Source: Moritella sp. 24 (GTDB lineage: Bacteria; Pseudomonadota; Gammaproteobacteria; Enterobacterales; Moritellaceae). From it: a stretch of DNA of 64,000 nucleotides. This document shows, piece after piece, positions 23,850 to 32,145 of the stretch. The notes beneath the pieces are model-generated. The model searched no databases. It was not told where the DNA came from and saw only the letters and a list, made by a program, of their open reading frames with translations. The position numbers were made by a program, and so were the translations under genes. How positions within the stretch are numbered: the stretch's first letter is position 1; every line of letters starts with the position of its first letter. The stretch lies in assembly GCF_018219155.1 (NCBI RefSeq), contig NZ_CP056123.1, forward strand, positions 4,163,505-4,227,504. Reading direction: 5' to 3'.

Positions 23850-24226
23850 TATCAATCATTCCAGCATTACTAATTCGATAACTCACCATATCAACCCGAA
23901 TATAAAATTCATCCACATACAGCAACTTATCAACGCCTAATTTCGTACTAACTCATCCAACGACAATCCCAGCATTTCACCTTTAGCCTTAGCTCTACGG
24001 GCTTTCTACTTCAATAACGTAATCATCTTCTCGGTATCACCAGCAACCAGTTCAAAGTTCGCCAGTAGCAAGTTACGAGAAGATAGGTATAGAATATCGT
24101 TATAAACCATTTGTTTTACTGCCCTTCAGCTACTAGCTCATTAACTAATGTAGATTCAAGGCCATAATGACGGGCAGCAGCAGAACGACTAGCGAATTCA
24201 ATATCGTTTATAGTTAATTTAGACAT
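23850..24226 (-). pseudogene. Decayed copy of the 6082-6688 element gene
   Basis: Starts at the ATG at 24226 (MSKLTINDIEFASRSAAARH) and stops after 36 codons. Downstream DNA remains clearly similar to 6090-6380 but has stops and frameshifts. Relative to the left copy, an internal segment corresponding to about 6388-6590 is deleted. The preserved start suggests what the intact family protein looked like. Confidence 0.75.
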
Positions 24227-24511
24227 GTTAATTACCCTTATTTATCAGCAACCGTAAATAAAACCACCATTATTTTATTGTTATTCAATAACTTAAGATG
24301 AACTCCAAACCTTGTTTATAGCAATGGATACATTGCCGTCATTATTCATTTGATTACGATGTTTATACGTACGTAATCACAGAAACAATATCTGTCAGTT
24401 AATATCGGCAACACTTCTACATTGCTACTATCCCTGTGTGAAAGTTAGTTATTAATCAATTTATATCAATACATTAACCAATATTATCAATACTAGCTGA
24501 GCATAATACAC

Positions 24512-24556
24512 GTTGGTAATCATTGAAGTTATCTTGAAGTTGGGTTAGATGTGCAG
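24512..24556 (-). repeat. Remnant resembling the second integrase's upstream region
   Basis: CACGTTGGTAATCA...TCTTGAAGTTGGGTTAGATG parallels CTCGTTGGTTAGAT...TCTTGAAGATGGGTTAGATA at about 19807-19854. No integrase coding sequence is left here. The rest of 24227-24660 holds nothing I recognise. Confidence 0.45.
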
Positions 24557-24660
24557 AACCTTAAATACCCGTAATTATTCTAGTTGTGCATAAATTCTAC
24601 GAATATAAAATACTTTGATACCAATACTCTAAATTATTTTTCACTTCTGAGATATCTATT

Positions 24661-25098
24661 ATGAACAAGGAAAACGCTCAACAGCTAGAGTCACATTTTT
24701 TCCGTGATTGCCGTATACAAGAGAATCTTGAAAAAGTGCTAAAAACGGAAAATTTTAGTGAAATTAAAAAAATCGAAATTACAGCAAAAATAAATCAATT
24801 AGATCGAGAAACAAACGAAATGGCTGAGCTGCTATTTCCCTGTGAAACGTGGATTAAACATAAAAAAGCAGAGGATTCAAAGGATGCAGCTGATGAGTTT
24901 TGGTTCTTATTTGATGAATTATTAGAACTCTATAATGAAGAATCAGTCGACTATACCAAAGTCAATGAGGTACTCTTAGTGCTTCGCGAGCAGAGAAAAA
25001 CACTAGAGATTATTAAAAAAAACACTCCTTATTACTTAGAGGGGTGCGATACTAATTTCTTAACACCTACTTACCAAGAATTCTTAGAAGCACAATAA
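24661..25098 (+). CDS. Hypothetical helical protein
   Basis: 145 residues, starting MNKENAQQLE at the ATG at 24661; no strong ribosome site. Charged and helical, probably coiled-coil (ITAKINQLDRETNEMAELL). No motif recognised. It lies alone between the decayed genes and repeat R2, with AT-rich codon use, so it is cargo of the ghost element. Confidence 0.5.
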   Translation: MNKENAQQLESHFFRDCRIQENLEKVLKTENFSEIKKIEITAKINQLDRETNEMAELLFPCETWIKHKKAEDSKDAADEFWFLFDELLELYNEESVDYTKVNEVLLVLREQRKTLEIIKKNTPYYLEGCDTNFLTPTYQEFLEAQ

Positions 25099-25116
25099 TT
25101 GTTTTCATTCATACAA

Positions 25117-25382
25117 TCCACCAAATTACCCATACCAATTCCAAAGGACAGGACTAGGACCGTAAAGACCGGAATCACGCCCAACCGACTCCCATGCTAA
25201 TACTGGTATCAATATCCACCAGCAAAATTAACGATCGTTAAAGTACAGGAATTTGTTGGAACCATAAGGAATGCGTGAAATTTTGTTGCGCGTAAGTTCT
25301 GCATGTAAAAGTACAAGATATGAACAAGATCAAGTTTTCTAAGGGTAATAAAGCGCTTAACAACATTCACACCTTTGATATC
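25117..25382 (+). repeat. Long diverged direct repeat R2 with fused tail
   Basis: 25117-25351 matches R1 (21321-21556). The next bases, to 25382, match 21857-21894 from the other side of the tRNA. The intervening tRNA-Leu, terminator and promoter (about 290 bp) are missing, and the junction falls in the shared GTAATAA. Confidence 0.75.
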
Positions 25383-25452
25383 AGCGCTAGCTAACCACAT
25401 AAAGTTGCAGTGATTAATTTGAACTAACAAGGACACCTCAGGCATAAAAAAA

Positions 25453-25488
25453 GACCCGCAACAATCGGTTATCCAACTATTACGGGTC
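25453..25488 (-). terminator. Terminator of the AbgT gene
   Basis: On the minus strand GACCCG...CGGGTC with a continuous inner stem using G-U pairs and an ATAA loop, then seven T. It lies 53 bp past the stop. The rest of 25383-25540 shows no gene. Confidence 0.75.
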
Positions 25489-25540
25489 ACTTCAAACATA
25501 GGTTCTTTTCACCTAAGTTAAATGGTTAAAACCATAAAAA

Positions 25541-27127
25541 TTAAGGCGTATAGTACGTTGCCGCACCAGGACCAACTGGTAGACCGAAGACGAATACCCA
25601 AACGTAGAATAAGATACTCCAACCAACCAAGAAGCAGATTGAGTAAGGTAGCATAGTCGCAATCAGCGTACCGATACCTAGATTCTTCATGTAACGTGAT
25701 GCAACAGCAAGAATAAGACCGAAGTAGCTCATCATAGGTGTAATGATATTCGTTGCAGAATCACCGATACGATATGCCGCTTGAATCGTTTCTGGTGCAT
25801 AACCAACTAACATTAGCATTGGAATAAAGATAGGCGCTGTTACTGCCCACTGAGCTGATGCAGAACCAATCATCAAGTTAATGAAGCCACACATTAAAAT
25901 AAATGCGAAGAACAGCATTGGACCTGTTAGACCGATATCTTGTAAGAAAGATGCACCGCCTACAGCGAATACTTGACCAAAGTTAGTCCACTTGAAGAAC
26001 GCAACAAACTGCGCAGCAAAGAATACAAGTACGATGTACATGCCCATAGAAGACATAGACTTAGACATTGCATCAATCACATCACGGTCAGTCTTCATTG
26101 AACCGGTAACTTTACCGTAAACAAAGCCTGGAACAGCAAAAAATACAAAAATAAATGCAACGATACTTTTAAGGAATGGTGAACCCGAAATAGTACCAGT
26201 GTCTGAACGCAAAACCCCATTTTCAGGAACAATCGTCCAAGCTAGTAGTGCAGATACAATAAGAACAGCAACACCAGCGAATTTAAGACCTTTCTTTTCA
26301 ATACTAGTCAGTTTACCCATCGAATCATTTGATAGATCTTCTGATGCTTCTTCATCGTTATATTTGCCTAATTTTGGCTCAACGATTTTTTCTGTTACGA
26401 ATGCACCCGTGATCGCAATGAAGAATGTAGAAACAAACATGAAGTACCAGTTTGCTTCAGGACCAACCGTGTAAGATGGATCAATCATTTGCGCAGCGGT
26501 TTCTGTAATACCAGAAAGCAGTGGATCAACTGTACCAATTAGTAGGTTTGCAGAATAACCACCAGATACACCAGCGAATGCCGCTGCAAGACCAGCTAAT
26601 GGGTGACGACCCAAAGAGTGGAATAGCATAGCAGCAAGTGGGATAAGAACGACGTAACCAAGTTCAGATGCCGTATTAGAAATGATACCAGCAAATACTA
26701 CCGTCACAGTTACCATGCGCTTAGATGCACCCATAACTAAGCCACGCATAGCAGCAGACAATAAGCCTGAGTACTCAGCAATGGCAACACCAAGCATAGC
26801 AACAAGTACAGTACCTAATGGCGCAAAACCAACAAAGTTTTTAACTAGGTTAGTCACGATAAGCTGTAAGCCTTCGGCATTGAACAGGCTCACAACATGG
26901 ATCATGCCATCAGCAGCTCGTCCTTTAGCGCCTTCAGGGCGAGGATCTATAACAGAAACCTCAAAGTAACCAGCGATACCAGAAGATATTAAGATGGCAA
27001 CACAGAAGATTGCGAAAAGCGTGATCGGGTGAGGTAATAGATTGCCTAAGTATTCAACTCCATCTAAAAACCGAGTAAATAAAGGCTTCTTTAGTGAGTT
27101 ATTTTTAATTGAAGCAGATGAACTCAT
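25541..27127 (-). CDS. AbgT family transporter (p-aminobenzoyl-glutamate type)
   Basis: 528 residues with about 11-13 membrane spans. The N-terminus LDGVEYLGNLLPHPITLF and the later SASAQWAVTAPIFIPMLMLVGYAPE and GDSATNIITPMMSYFGL blocks are AbgT hallmarks. Members take up p-aminobenzoyl-glutamate or export antimetabolites such as sulfonamides (family knowledge), in the inner membrane. It is monocistronic with its own terminator and marks the start of conserved chromosome right of the ghost element. Confidence 0.9.
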   Translation of the reverse strand: MSSSASIKNNSLKKPLFTRFLDGVEYLGNLLPHPITLFAIFCVAILISSGIAGYFEVSVIDPRPEGAKGRAADGMIHVVSLFNAEGLQLIVTNLVKNFVGFAPLGTVLVAMLGVAIAEYSGLLSAAMRGLVMGASKRMVTVTVVFAGIISNTASELGYVVLIPLAAMLFHSLGRHPLAGLAAAFAGVSGGYSANLLIGTVDPLLSGITETAAQMIDPSYTVGPEANWYFMFVSTFFIAITGAFVTEKIVEPKLGKYNDEEASEDLSNDSMGKLTSIEKKGLKFAGVAVLIVSALLAWTIVPENGVLRSDTGTISGSPFLKSIVAFIFVFFAVPGFVYGKVTGSMKTDRDVIDAMSKSMSSMGMYIVLVFFAAQFVAFFKWTNFGQVFAVGGASFLQDIGLTGPMLFFAFILMCGFINLMIGSASAQWAVTAPIFIPMLMLVGYAPETIQAAYRIGDSATNIITPMMSYFGLILAVASRYMKNLGIGTLIATMLPYSICFLVGWSILFYVWVFVFGLPVGPGAATYYTP

Positions 27128-27504
27128 CTGTCTCTCCTTGTTATGGTTATCCTAATTTGACGACGATGTCTAAATTTCGGACGCAGAATACTGATAAATG
27201 AACAAGAAAAGTATGTAAAGTGTTAAAAAACATAGCGATTTGTGTGATGAATCATATTTCACAACACCCGTCGAACAGAAAACAAGCAGAGTACTTCTCT
27301 ATTTAATAGTGAGTAGAGTATTCACTTAATCCAATTTAACGCCACAACCCCAACGAAACGACTAATAATTAATACTATTAAATAGCTTTAAAAACAGAGA
27401 TAACAATCCACCAGCACATATTATTTAGCGCTACCAAGGACAAGAATTTTTGCTACACTATTCCCACTTTCGAGATAACCCTGAAGACATGGCTGGATTC
27501 AATA
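27128..27504. other. Divergent intergenic region between AbgT and RDD genes
   Basis: 377 bp holding the two divergent promoters; no gene or clear operator seen. Confidence 0.4.
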
Positions 27505-28062
27505 ATGGCGAAGAAAAATAAACTCAGAAAACCAAAACACACACCTGCACCTGAAACAGGCGAAACGGCATCAATTGCCACTTTTGGCCCACGTATCGGC
27601 GCCCTTGTATATGACGCATTAATTGTGATTGGTATCGCGGCAGTGGCAAGTGCTATCGGACTTGGTATTGCTGAGGCATTAATTGCATCGGGTATCGTAG
27701 ACATTGCAGGTCGTTATGTTGATAGCGCTGCGTATGCAGGCAGCCAAATCTGGTTTGCAATCTTAGTATGGGGTTCAGTCGCAGGGTTCTATCTATGGTT
27801 CTGGACTCACGGTGGTCAAACTGTTGGTATGCGCGCATGGCGTTTACGTGTACAAAATGCCGATGGCAGCGCAATTAGCCTGACTCAAGCAACGATTCGT
27901 TTAGCAACATCAGCCTGTGGTCTTGGTAATTTACAAGTGCCATTTGATATGAAAAACCGTGCATTTCAAGACCACTGGTCAAACTGTAATGTATTACGTT
28001 TAAGCAAAGATCAAAACGGTTCACTACTGCGTTATGCTGACAAGCTAAAACAGAAAAAATAG
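27505..28062 (+). CDS. RDD family membrane protein
   Basis: 185 residues. The RDD domain is clear: FGPRIGALVYDALIVIG with the R...D...D spacing, a second span (GSQIWFAILVWGSVAGFYLWF) and the GGQTVGMRAWRLRVQNADG motif. A basic N-terminal tail (MAKKNKLRKPKH) precedes it. Function is poorly defined for the family; some members are Na+/H+ antiporters. It is separated from lptG by a strong bidirectional terminator and commonly neighbours lptF/lptG in marine gammaproteobacteria. Confidence 0.85.
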   Translation: MAKKNKLRKPKHTPAPETGETASIATFGPRIGALVYDALIVIGIAAVASAIGLGIAEALIASGIVDIAGRYVDSAAYAGSQIWFAILVWGSVAGFYLWFWTHGGQTVGMRAWRLRVQNADGSAISLTQATIRLATSACGLGNLQVPFDMKNRAFQDHWSNCNVLRLSKDQNGSLLRYADKLKQKK

Positions 28063-28110
28063 TTCGTCTACCTCTGCTTAGCAGCAAATACTAAGCTGGT
28101 AAGCGGAAAC

Positions 28111-28140
28111 AAAAATGGCAACCAATTGGTTGCCATTTTT
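28111..28140. terminator. Bidirectional terminator between RDD and lptG
   Basis: Perfect 30-bp palindrome: AAAAATGGCAACCAA followed by its reverse complement, serving both convergent genes. Confidence 0.9.
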
Positions 28141-28164
28141 ATATCTATCTATCTACATTATTAC

Positions 28165-29232
28165 CTAACCATGTTTCCTTAACTGCACAATCGCAATCAA
28201 GGTAAAGATGGCACTGGGGACAACAGCCCCAAGAAACGGCGGTAGTGAGTACACCAAACTAATTGGTCCGAAGGTTTCACTCGCGAGATAGAAAGTAAAA
28301 CCAGCAACAACCCCCATCAGGATTCTCGCCCCCATAGTCACCGTTCGCAACGGGCCAAATACAAAAGACAAAGCAAGTAATACCATGACACCGATTGAAA
28401 TAGGTTGAAATATCTTACGCCAAAAAGCTAACTCGTAACTTGCCGCATCCTGCTTATTACTATCAAGGTAAGTAATATAAGAATACAAACCAGATATCGA
28501 TAAATCTTCAGGATCAATCGTAACAACATCCAGTTTTTCTGGCGTTAATTTTGAATTCCAACGTAACGAGGGTTGTTCACTGACCGTAATACTATCACTC
28601 TCGAAATGTGTAATGCGGATCCCAGTTAATTCCCAATATTTGTCAACATACATAGCCTTCTCAGCTTGAGTTGTTTTCACTAAGCGCTGGCTTTCTGCAA
28701 ACTCATAAATGGTCACATTGTGTAATTCACTACCATTGTTAACTTTACCGATATTAATAAAGTTATCTTTGTCTTTCGCCCAAACACCTCTCTGAGCCCG
28801 AATAATAGATTGACCAGATATCGCTTCACCACGAAGTTGAGCCGCTTTCTGCTCAGTATAAGGAGCAACATACTCACCCATCAACATCACTAAAACCATC
28901 ATCGGGATCGCTGTTTTCATTGCTGACAACACAATTTTAAAACGCGATTGACCTGCGGCTTGAATAACCACTAACTCAGAAGAACTCGCGAGGGCACCTA
29001 AACCGATTAACGCCCCTAATAATGCCGCCATCGGGAAAAAGATGGTGATTTCTCGCGGCATCTTAAGTAACACAAAAAATAGTGCTTCTAATAAGCCATA
29101 TGAACCACGGCCAACAGCACGTAATTGCTCAACGTATTTAATCACCGCAGATAAACCAACCAAGGTAAATAAACAGATCATAGTGGCAAATAAAATAGCC
29201 TTACCAATATAAATATCTAAAATTTTAATCAC
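28165..29232 (-). CDS. lptG: LptG, lipopolysaccharide export permease
   Basis: 355 residues. N-terminal span ILDIYIGKAILFATMICLF, then the YjgP/YjgQ pattern with spans near residues 60-80 and 100-125, a periplasmic beta-rich domain (about 130-260) and three C-terminal spans (ALSFVFGPLRTVTMGARILMG). With LptF and LptB it drives LPS transfer from the inner membrane. Its start overlaps the end of lptF by 8 bp, so the pair is translationally coupled. Confidence 0.95.
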   Translation of the reverse strand: MIKILDIYIGKAILFATMICLFTLVGLSAVIKYVEQLRAVGRGSYGLLEALFFVLLKMPREITIFFPMAALLGALIGLGALASSSELVVIQAAGQSRFKIVLSAMKTAIPMMVLVMLMGEYVAPYTEQKAAQLRGEAISGQSIIRAQRGVWAKDKDNFINIGKVNNGSELHNVTIYEFAESQRLVKTTQAEKAMYVDKYWELTGIRITHFESDSITVSEQPSLRWNSKLTPEKLDVVTIDPEDLSISGLYSYITYLDSNKQDAASYELAFWRKIFQPISIGVMVLLALSFVFGPLRTVTMGARILMGVVAGFTFYLASETFGPISLVYSLPPFLGAVVPSAIFTLIAIVQLRKHG

Positions 29233-30343
29233 TGTTTTTACCTCGAGTGAAACGAACTTTCAGCTTATGTACAGCATGGTGATACCAAGAAAAGTTAGCT
29301 AAATTAAACCACGTAGCTAAACAGAATACCCCGAGGTGAACAATCCAAAAACCAAACGATAGCGGTAATTTTTCATCTAAAATAGCTGAACGGGCCGCAC
29401 TCAATAACATAAAGTAAGTTAAGAACATTAATAATGCAGGAAATAATTTAGCGTAACGTCCTTGGCGAGGGTTAACCATCGCTAAAGGCACAACTAACAA
29501 TGTCAGTAATGGGATTGCAATCACTTGGGCAATACGCCACTGCAATTCAACTTTATGCTCAAACTCATTTGAATTCCACAGTTCAGACGTTGGCAACGCT
29601 TTTGTTTTACGGCCTCGCTCACTGACATCCTGTTCTTGAATCAGTACTTTATAAGCACTGAAATCAACAATCCTAAAATCTTGTTGTGATAATTCACCTT
29701 CATAGCGTAAGCCTTGACTTAGTTTTAGCCACTGCGCACCGCTGTCATCAGACTCCACATTGCCTTTATCAGCTAGCACAACAGAAGGACGTTCACCTTC
29801 CTGTGAAGGAGACTTCGCAATAAATATTTTACGCAGCGCCTTATCACTATCATAAGATTCAACATAGACCACCGCACGACCACCATCAAGCGACTCAAAT
29901 CGACCTTGTTTTAATGTGGCGAGGCCTGCATCTGCATCGACATTTTCGAGTAATTGTACACGGCCTTCTTCCGCTGTCGGCGCATACACAAATGCATTAA
30001 AAGCCACAAGACCAATGGTGACAGATGACAGTAATAATGATGACATGAGTATTCGGCTTGGGGTGTAACCACAGGCCGTTAAAATCACCATTTCACTTTC
30101 GGCATACAGCCGCCCATGCGCAAATAAAATACCAATGAACAAACTCACAGGTAAAATTAAAGTGCCTAATGCGGGCATAGTGTACAACAACATCTCCATC
30201 ACTAAATTGGCAGGCAAGGCACCTGTCATTACCTTCGAGAGCAATGCAACAAACTGCTGGCTCACAAAGATAAGTGATAAGATGAATAAAACAGCGATTT
30301 GCGATTTAACTGTTTCAGCAAATAAATATCGGAAAATTATCAC
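29225..30343 (-). CDS. lptF: LptF, lipopolysaccharide export permease
   Basis: 372 residues starting MIIFRYLFAETVKSQ at a GTG (30343), as expected for LptF. Six membrane spans in two groups of three surround a periplasmic jellyroll domain. It is partner of LptG in the LptB2FG transporter. It is divergent from pepA, the usual arrangement in gammaproteobacteria. Confidence 0.95.
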   Translation of the reverse strand: MIIFRYLFAETVKSQIAVLFILSLIFVSQQFVALLSKVMTGALPANLVMEMLLYTMPALGTLILPVSLFIGILFAHGRLYAESEMVILTACGYTPSRILMSSLLLSSVTIGLVAFNAFVYAPTAEEGRVQLLENVDADAGLATLKQGRFESLDGGRAVVYVESYDSDKALRKIFIAKSPSQEGERPSVVLADKGNVESDDSGAQWLKLSQGLRYEGELSQQDFRIVDFSAYKVLIQEQDVSERGRKTKALPTSELWNSNEFEHKVELQWRIAQVIAIPLLTLLVVPLAMVNPRQGRYAKLFPALLMFLTYFMLLSAARSAILDEKLPLSFGFWIVHLGVFCLATWFNLANFSWYHHAVHKLKVRFTRGKNSD

Positions 30344-30538
30344 TTAAAACCTATATTAGACTAATGTTTTGTATGAAATGCAGCTAATAATTAGGTAAAC
30401 TCAGCTACAAATGCAGTATAAATAGTTAACTGCACGCCCATTTTATCTGTAAATGTTTAGTTTTTGATTAACTAAATACGTATAACCCCCTATTATGTTA
30501 TAAATATTTGATTTTGTCTTTAGGAAACCGGAGAGTCC

Positions 30539-32062
30539 ATGGAGTTCAATGTAAAAAGTGGTAGCCCTGAAAAACAACGCAGTGCTTGCGTTGTTGTAGG
30601 TGTATTTGAACCACGTCGTTTATCACCAGCAGCAGAACAACTCGATAAAATTAGTGATGGCTATTTAAGTTCCCTACTACGTCGCGGTGATATCGAAGGT
30701 AAACCAGGTCAAGTGTTACTACTTCACCATGTACCAAACGTACTAAGCGAACGTGTATTATTAGTTGGTTGTGGTAAAGAACGTGAGTTAGATGAACGTC
30801 AATACAAGCAAATAATCACTAAAACAATGAATACCTTGAACGAAACGGGTTCTATGGAAGCGGTTTGTTTCCTACCTGAGCTTAATGTAAAAGGCCGCGA
30901 TACCTACTGGAAGATCCGCTTTGCCGTTGAAACAGCACGCGAAAGTCGCTACCGTTTCGACCAACTAAAAAGCAATAAAGAAGAAACGCGTCGCCCATTA
31001 CGTAAAATGGTATTCAACGTAACATCACGCCGTGATTTACCAACAAGTGAAAAAGCAATTGCACACGGTCTTGCTGTTGCTAGCGGTATGCGTCTTTGTA
31101 AAGACGTAGCAAACATGCCACCAAACATCTGTAATCCTGTTTACCTTGCAAATCAAGCACGCCAACTATCTGATGAAAGTGACAAAGTCACTGTACAGAT
31201 TTTAGGTGAGCCTGAAATGAAAGAATTAAAAATGGATTCTTACCTTGCTGTATCTCAAGGTTCAGCAAACGAAGCTAAGATGTCGATTATTAATTATCAA
31301 GGTAATCCAGATCCTGACGCAAAACCTATTGTACTCATTGGTAAAGGTCTAACATTCGATTCAGGTGGTATTTCATTGAAACCAGGCGCAGGCATGGACG
31401 AGATGAAATATGACATGGGTGGTGCTGCTGGCGTACTTGGCGCAATGAAGTCATTAGCTAAACTAGACTTACCAATTAATGTAATCGGTATTCTAGCGGG
31501 CTGTGAAAACATGCCGGGCAGTAATGCTTACCGTCCAGGTGACATCATCACGACAATGTCAGGGCAAACAGTTGAAGTATTAAATACCGATGCTGAAGGC
31601 CGTTTAGTATTATGTGACGTATTAACTTATGTTGAACGTTTTGATCCAGAATTAGTTATCGACGTAGCAACCTTAACCGGTGCTTGTGTTGTTGCACTTG
31701 GTCATCACATCACAGGTTTACTATCGACGCATAACCCACTAGCACATGAATTATTAAATGCATCAGACCAAGCTGCAGATAAAGCATGGCGTCTACCAAT
31801 TACTGACGACTTCCAAGAACAAATTGAAAGTCCATTTGCTGATTTAGCAAACATTGGTGGCCCTGGTGGCGGTACAATCACAGCGGCTTGTTTCTTATCA
31901 CGCTTTACTAAAAAGTATAACTGGGCGCATTTAGACATCGCTGGTACTGCTTGGGTAAGTGGTAAAAACAAAGGTTCAACAGGTCGCCCTGTCCCTATGC
32001 TGACACAGTTCTTACTTAACCGTACTGAACGTAATGAAGTTCAACAAGCTGACGAAGCTTAA
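30539..32062 (+). CDS. pepA: Leucyl aminopeptidase PepA
   Basis: 507 residues. Metal-binding and catalytic motifs: [16 protein letters not shown] (Lys and Asp ligands), YDMGGAAGV, and the M17 signature NTDAEGRL. Hexameric two-metal aminopeptidase in the cytoplasm. In E. coli it also binds DNA at Xer sites and the carAB promoter (family knowledge). GGAAACCGGAGAG precedes the ATG. A terminator follows. Confidence 0.95.
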   Translation: MEFNVKSGSPEKQRSACVVVGVFEPRRLSPAAEQLDKISDGYLSSLLRRGDIEGKPGQVLLLHHVPNVLSERVLLVGCGKERELDERQYKQIITKTMNTLNETGSMEAVCFLPELNVKGRDTYWKIRFAVETARESRYRFDQLKSNKEETRRPLRKMVFNVTSRRDLPTSEKAIAHGLAVASGMRLCKDVANMPPNICNPVYLANQARQLSDESDKVTVQILGEPEMKELKMDSYLAVSQGSANEAKMSIINYQGNPDPDAKPIVLIGKGLTFDSGGISLKPGAGMDEMKYDMGGAAGVLGAMKSLAKLDLPINVIGILAGCENMPGSNAYRPGDIITTMSGQTVEVLNTDAEGRLVLCDVLTYVERFDPELVIDVATLTGACVVALGHHITGLLSTHNPLAHELLNASDQAADKAWRLPITDDFQEQIESPFADLANIGGPGGGTITAACFLSRFTKKYNWAHLDIAGTAWVSGKNKGSTGRPVPMLTQFLLNRTERNEVQQADEA

Positions 32063-32084
32063 TTGATTTCATATTATTGATATT

Positions 32085-32110
32085 AAAAAGGTCGCTATTG
32101 CGACCTTTTT
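32085..32110. terminator. Terminator after pepA
   Basis: AAAAAGGTCGC TATT GCGACCTTTTT: 11-bp stem, 4-nt loop, T run. It can also serve the convergent lipoprotein gene. Confidence 0.85.
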
Positions 32111-32145
32111 TTATTTTACACCGACTAAATATACTGATTAAAAAA

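Noticed and set aside
25209-25499. 96-codon minus-strand frame over repeat R2
   Set aside because: It overlaps the AbgT terminator and non-coding repeat; no ribosome site.
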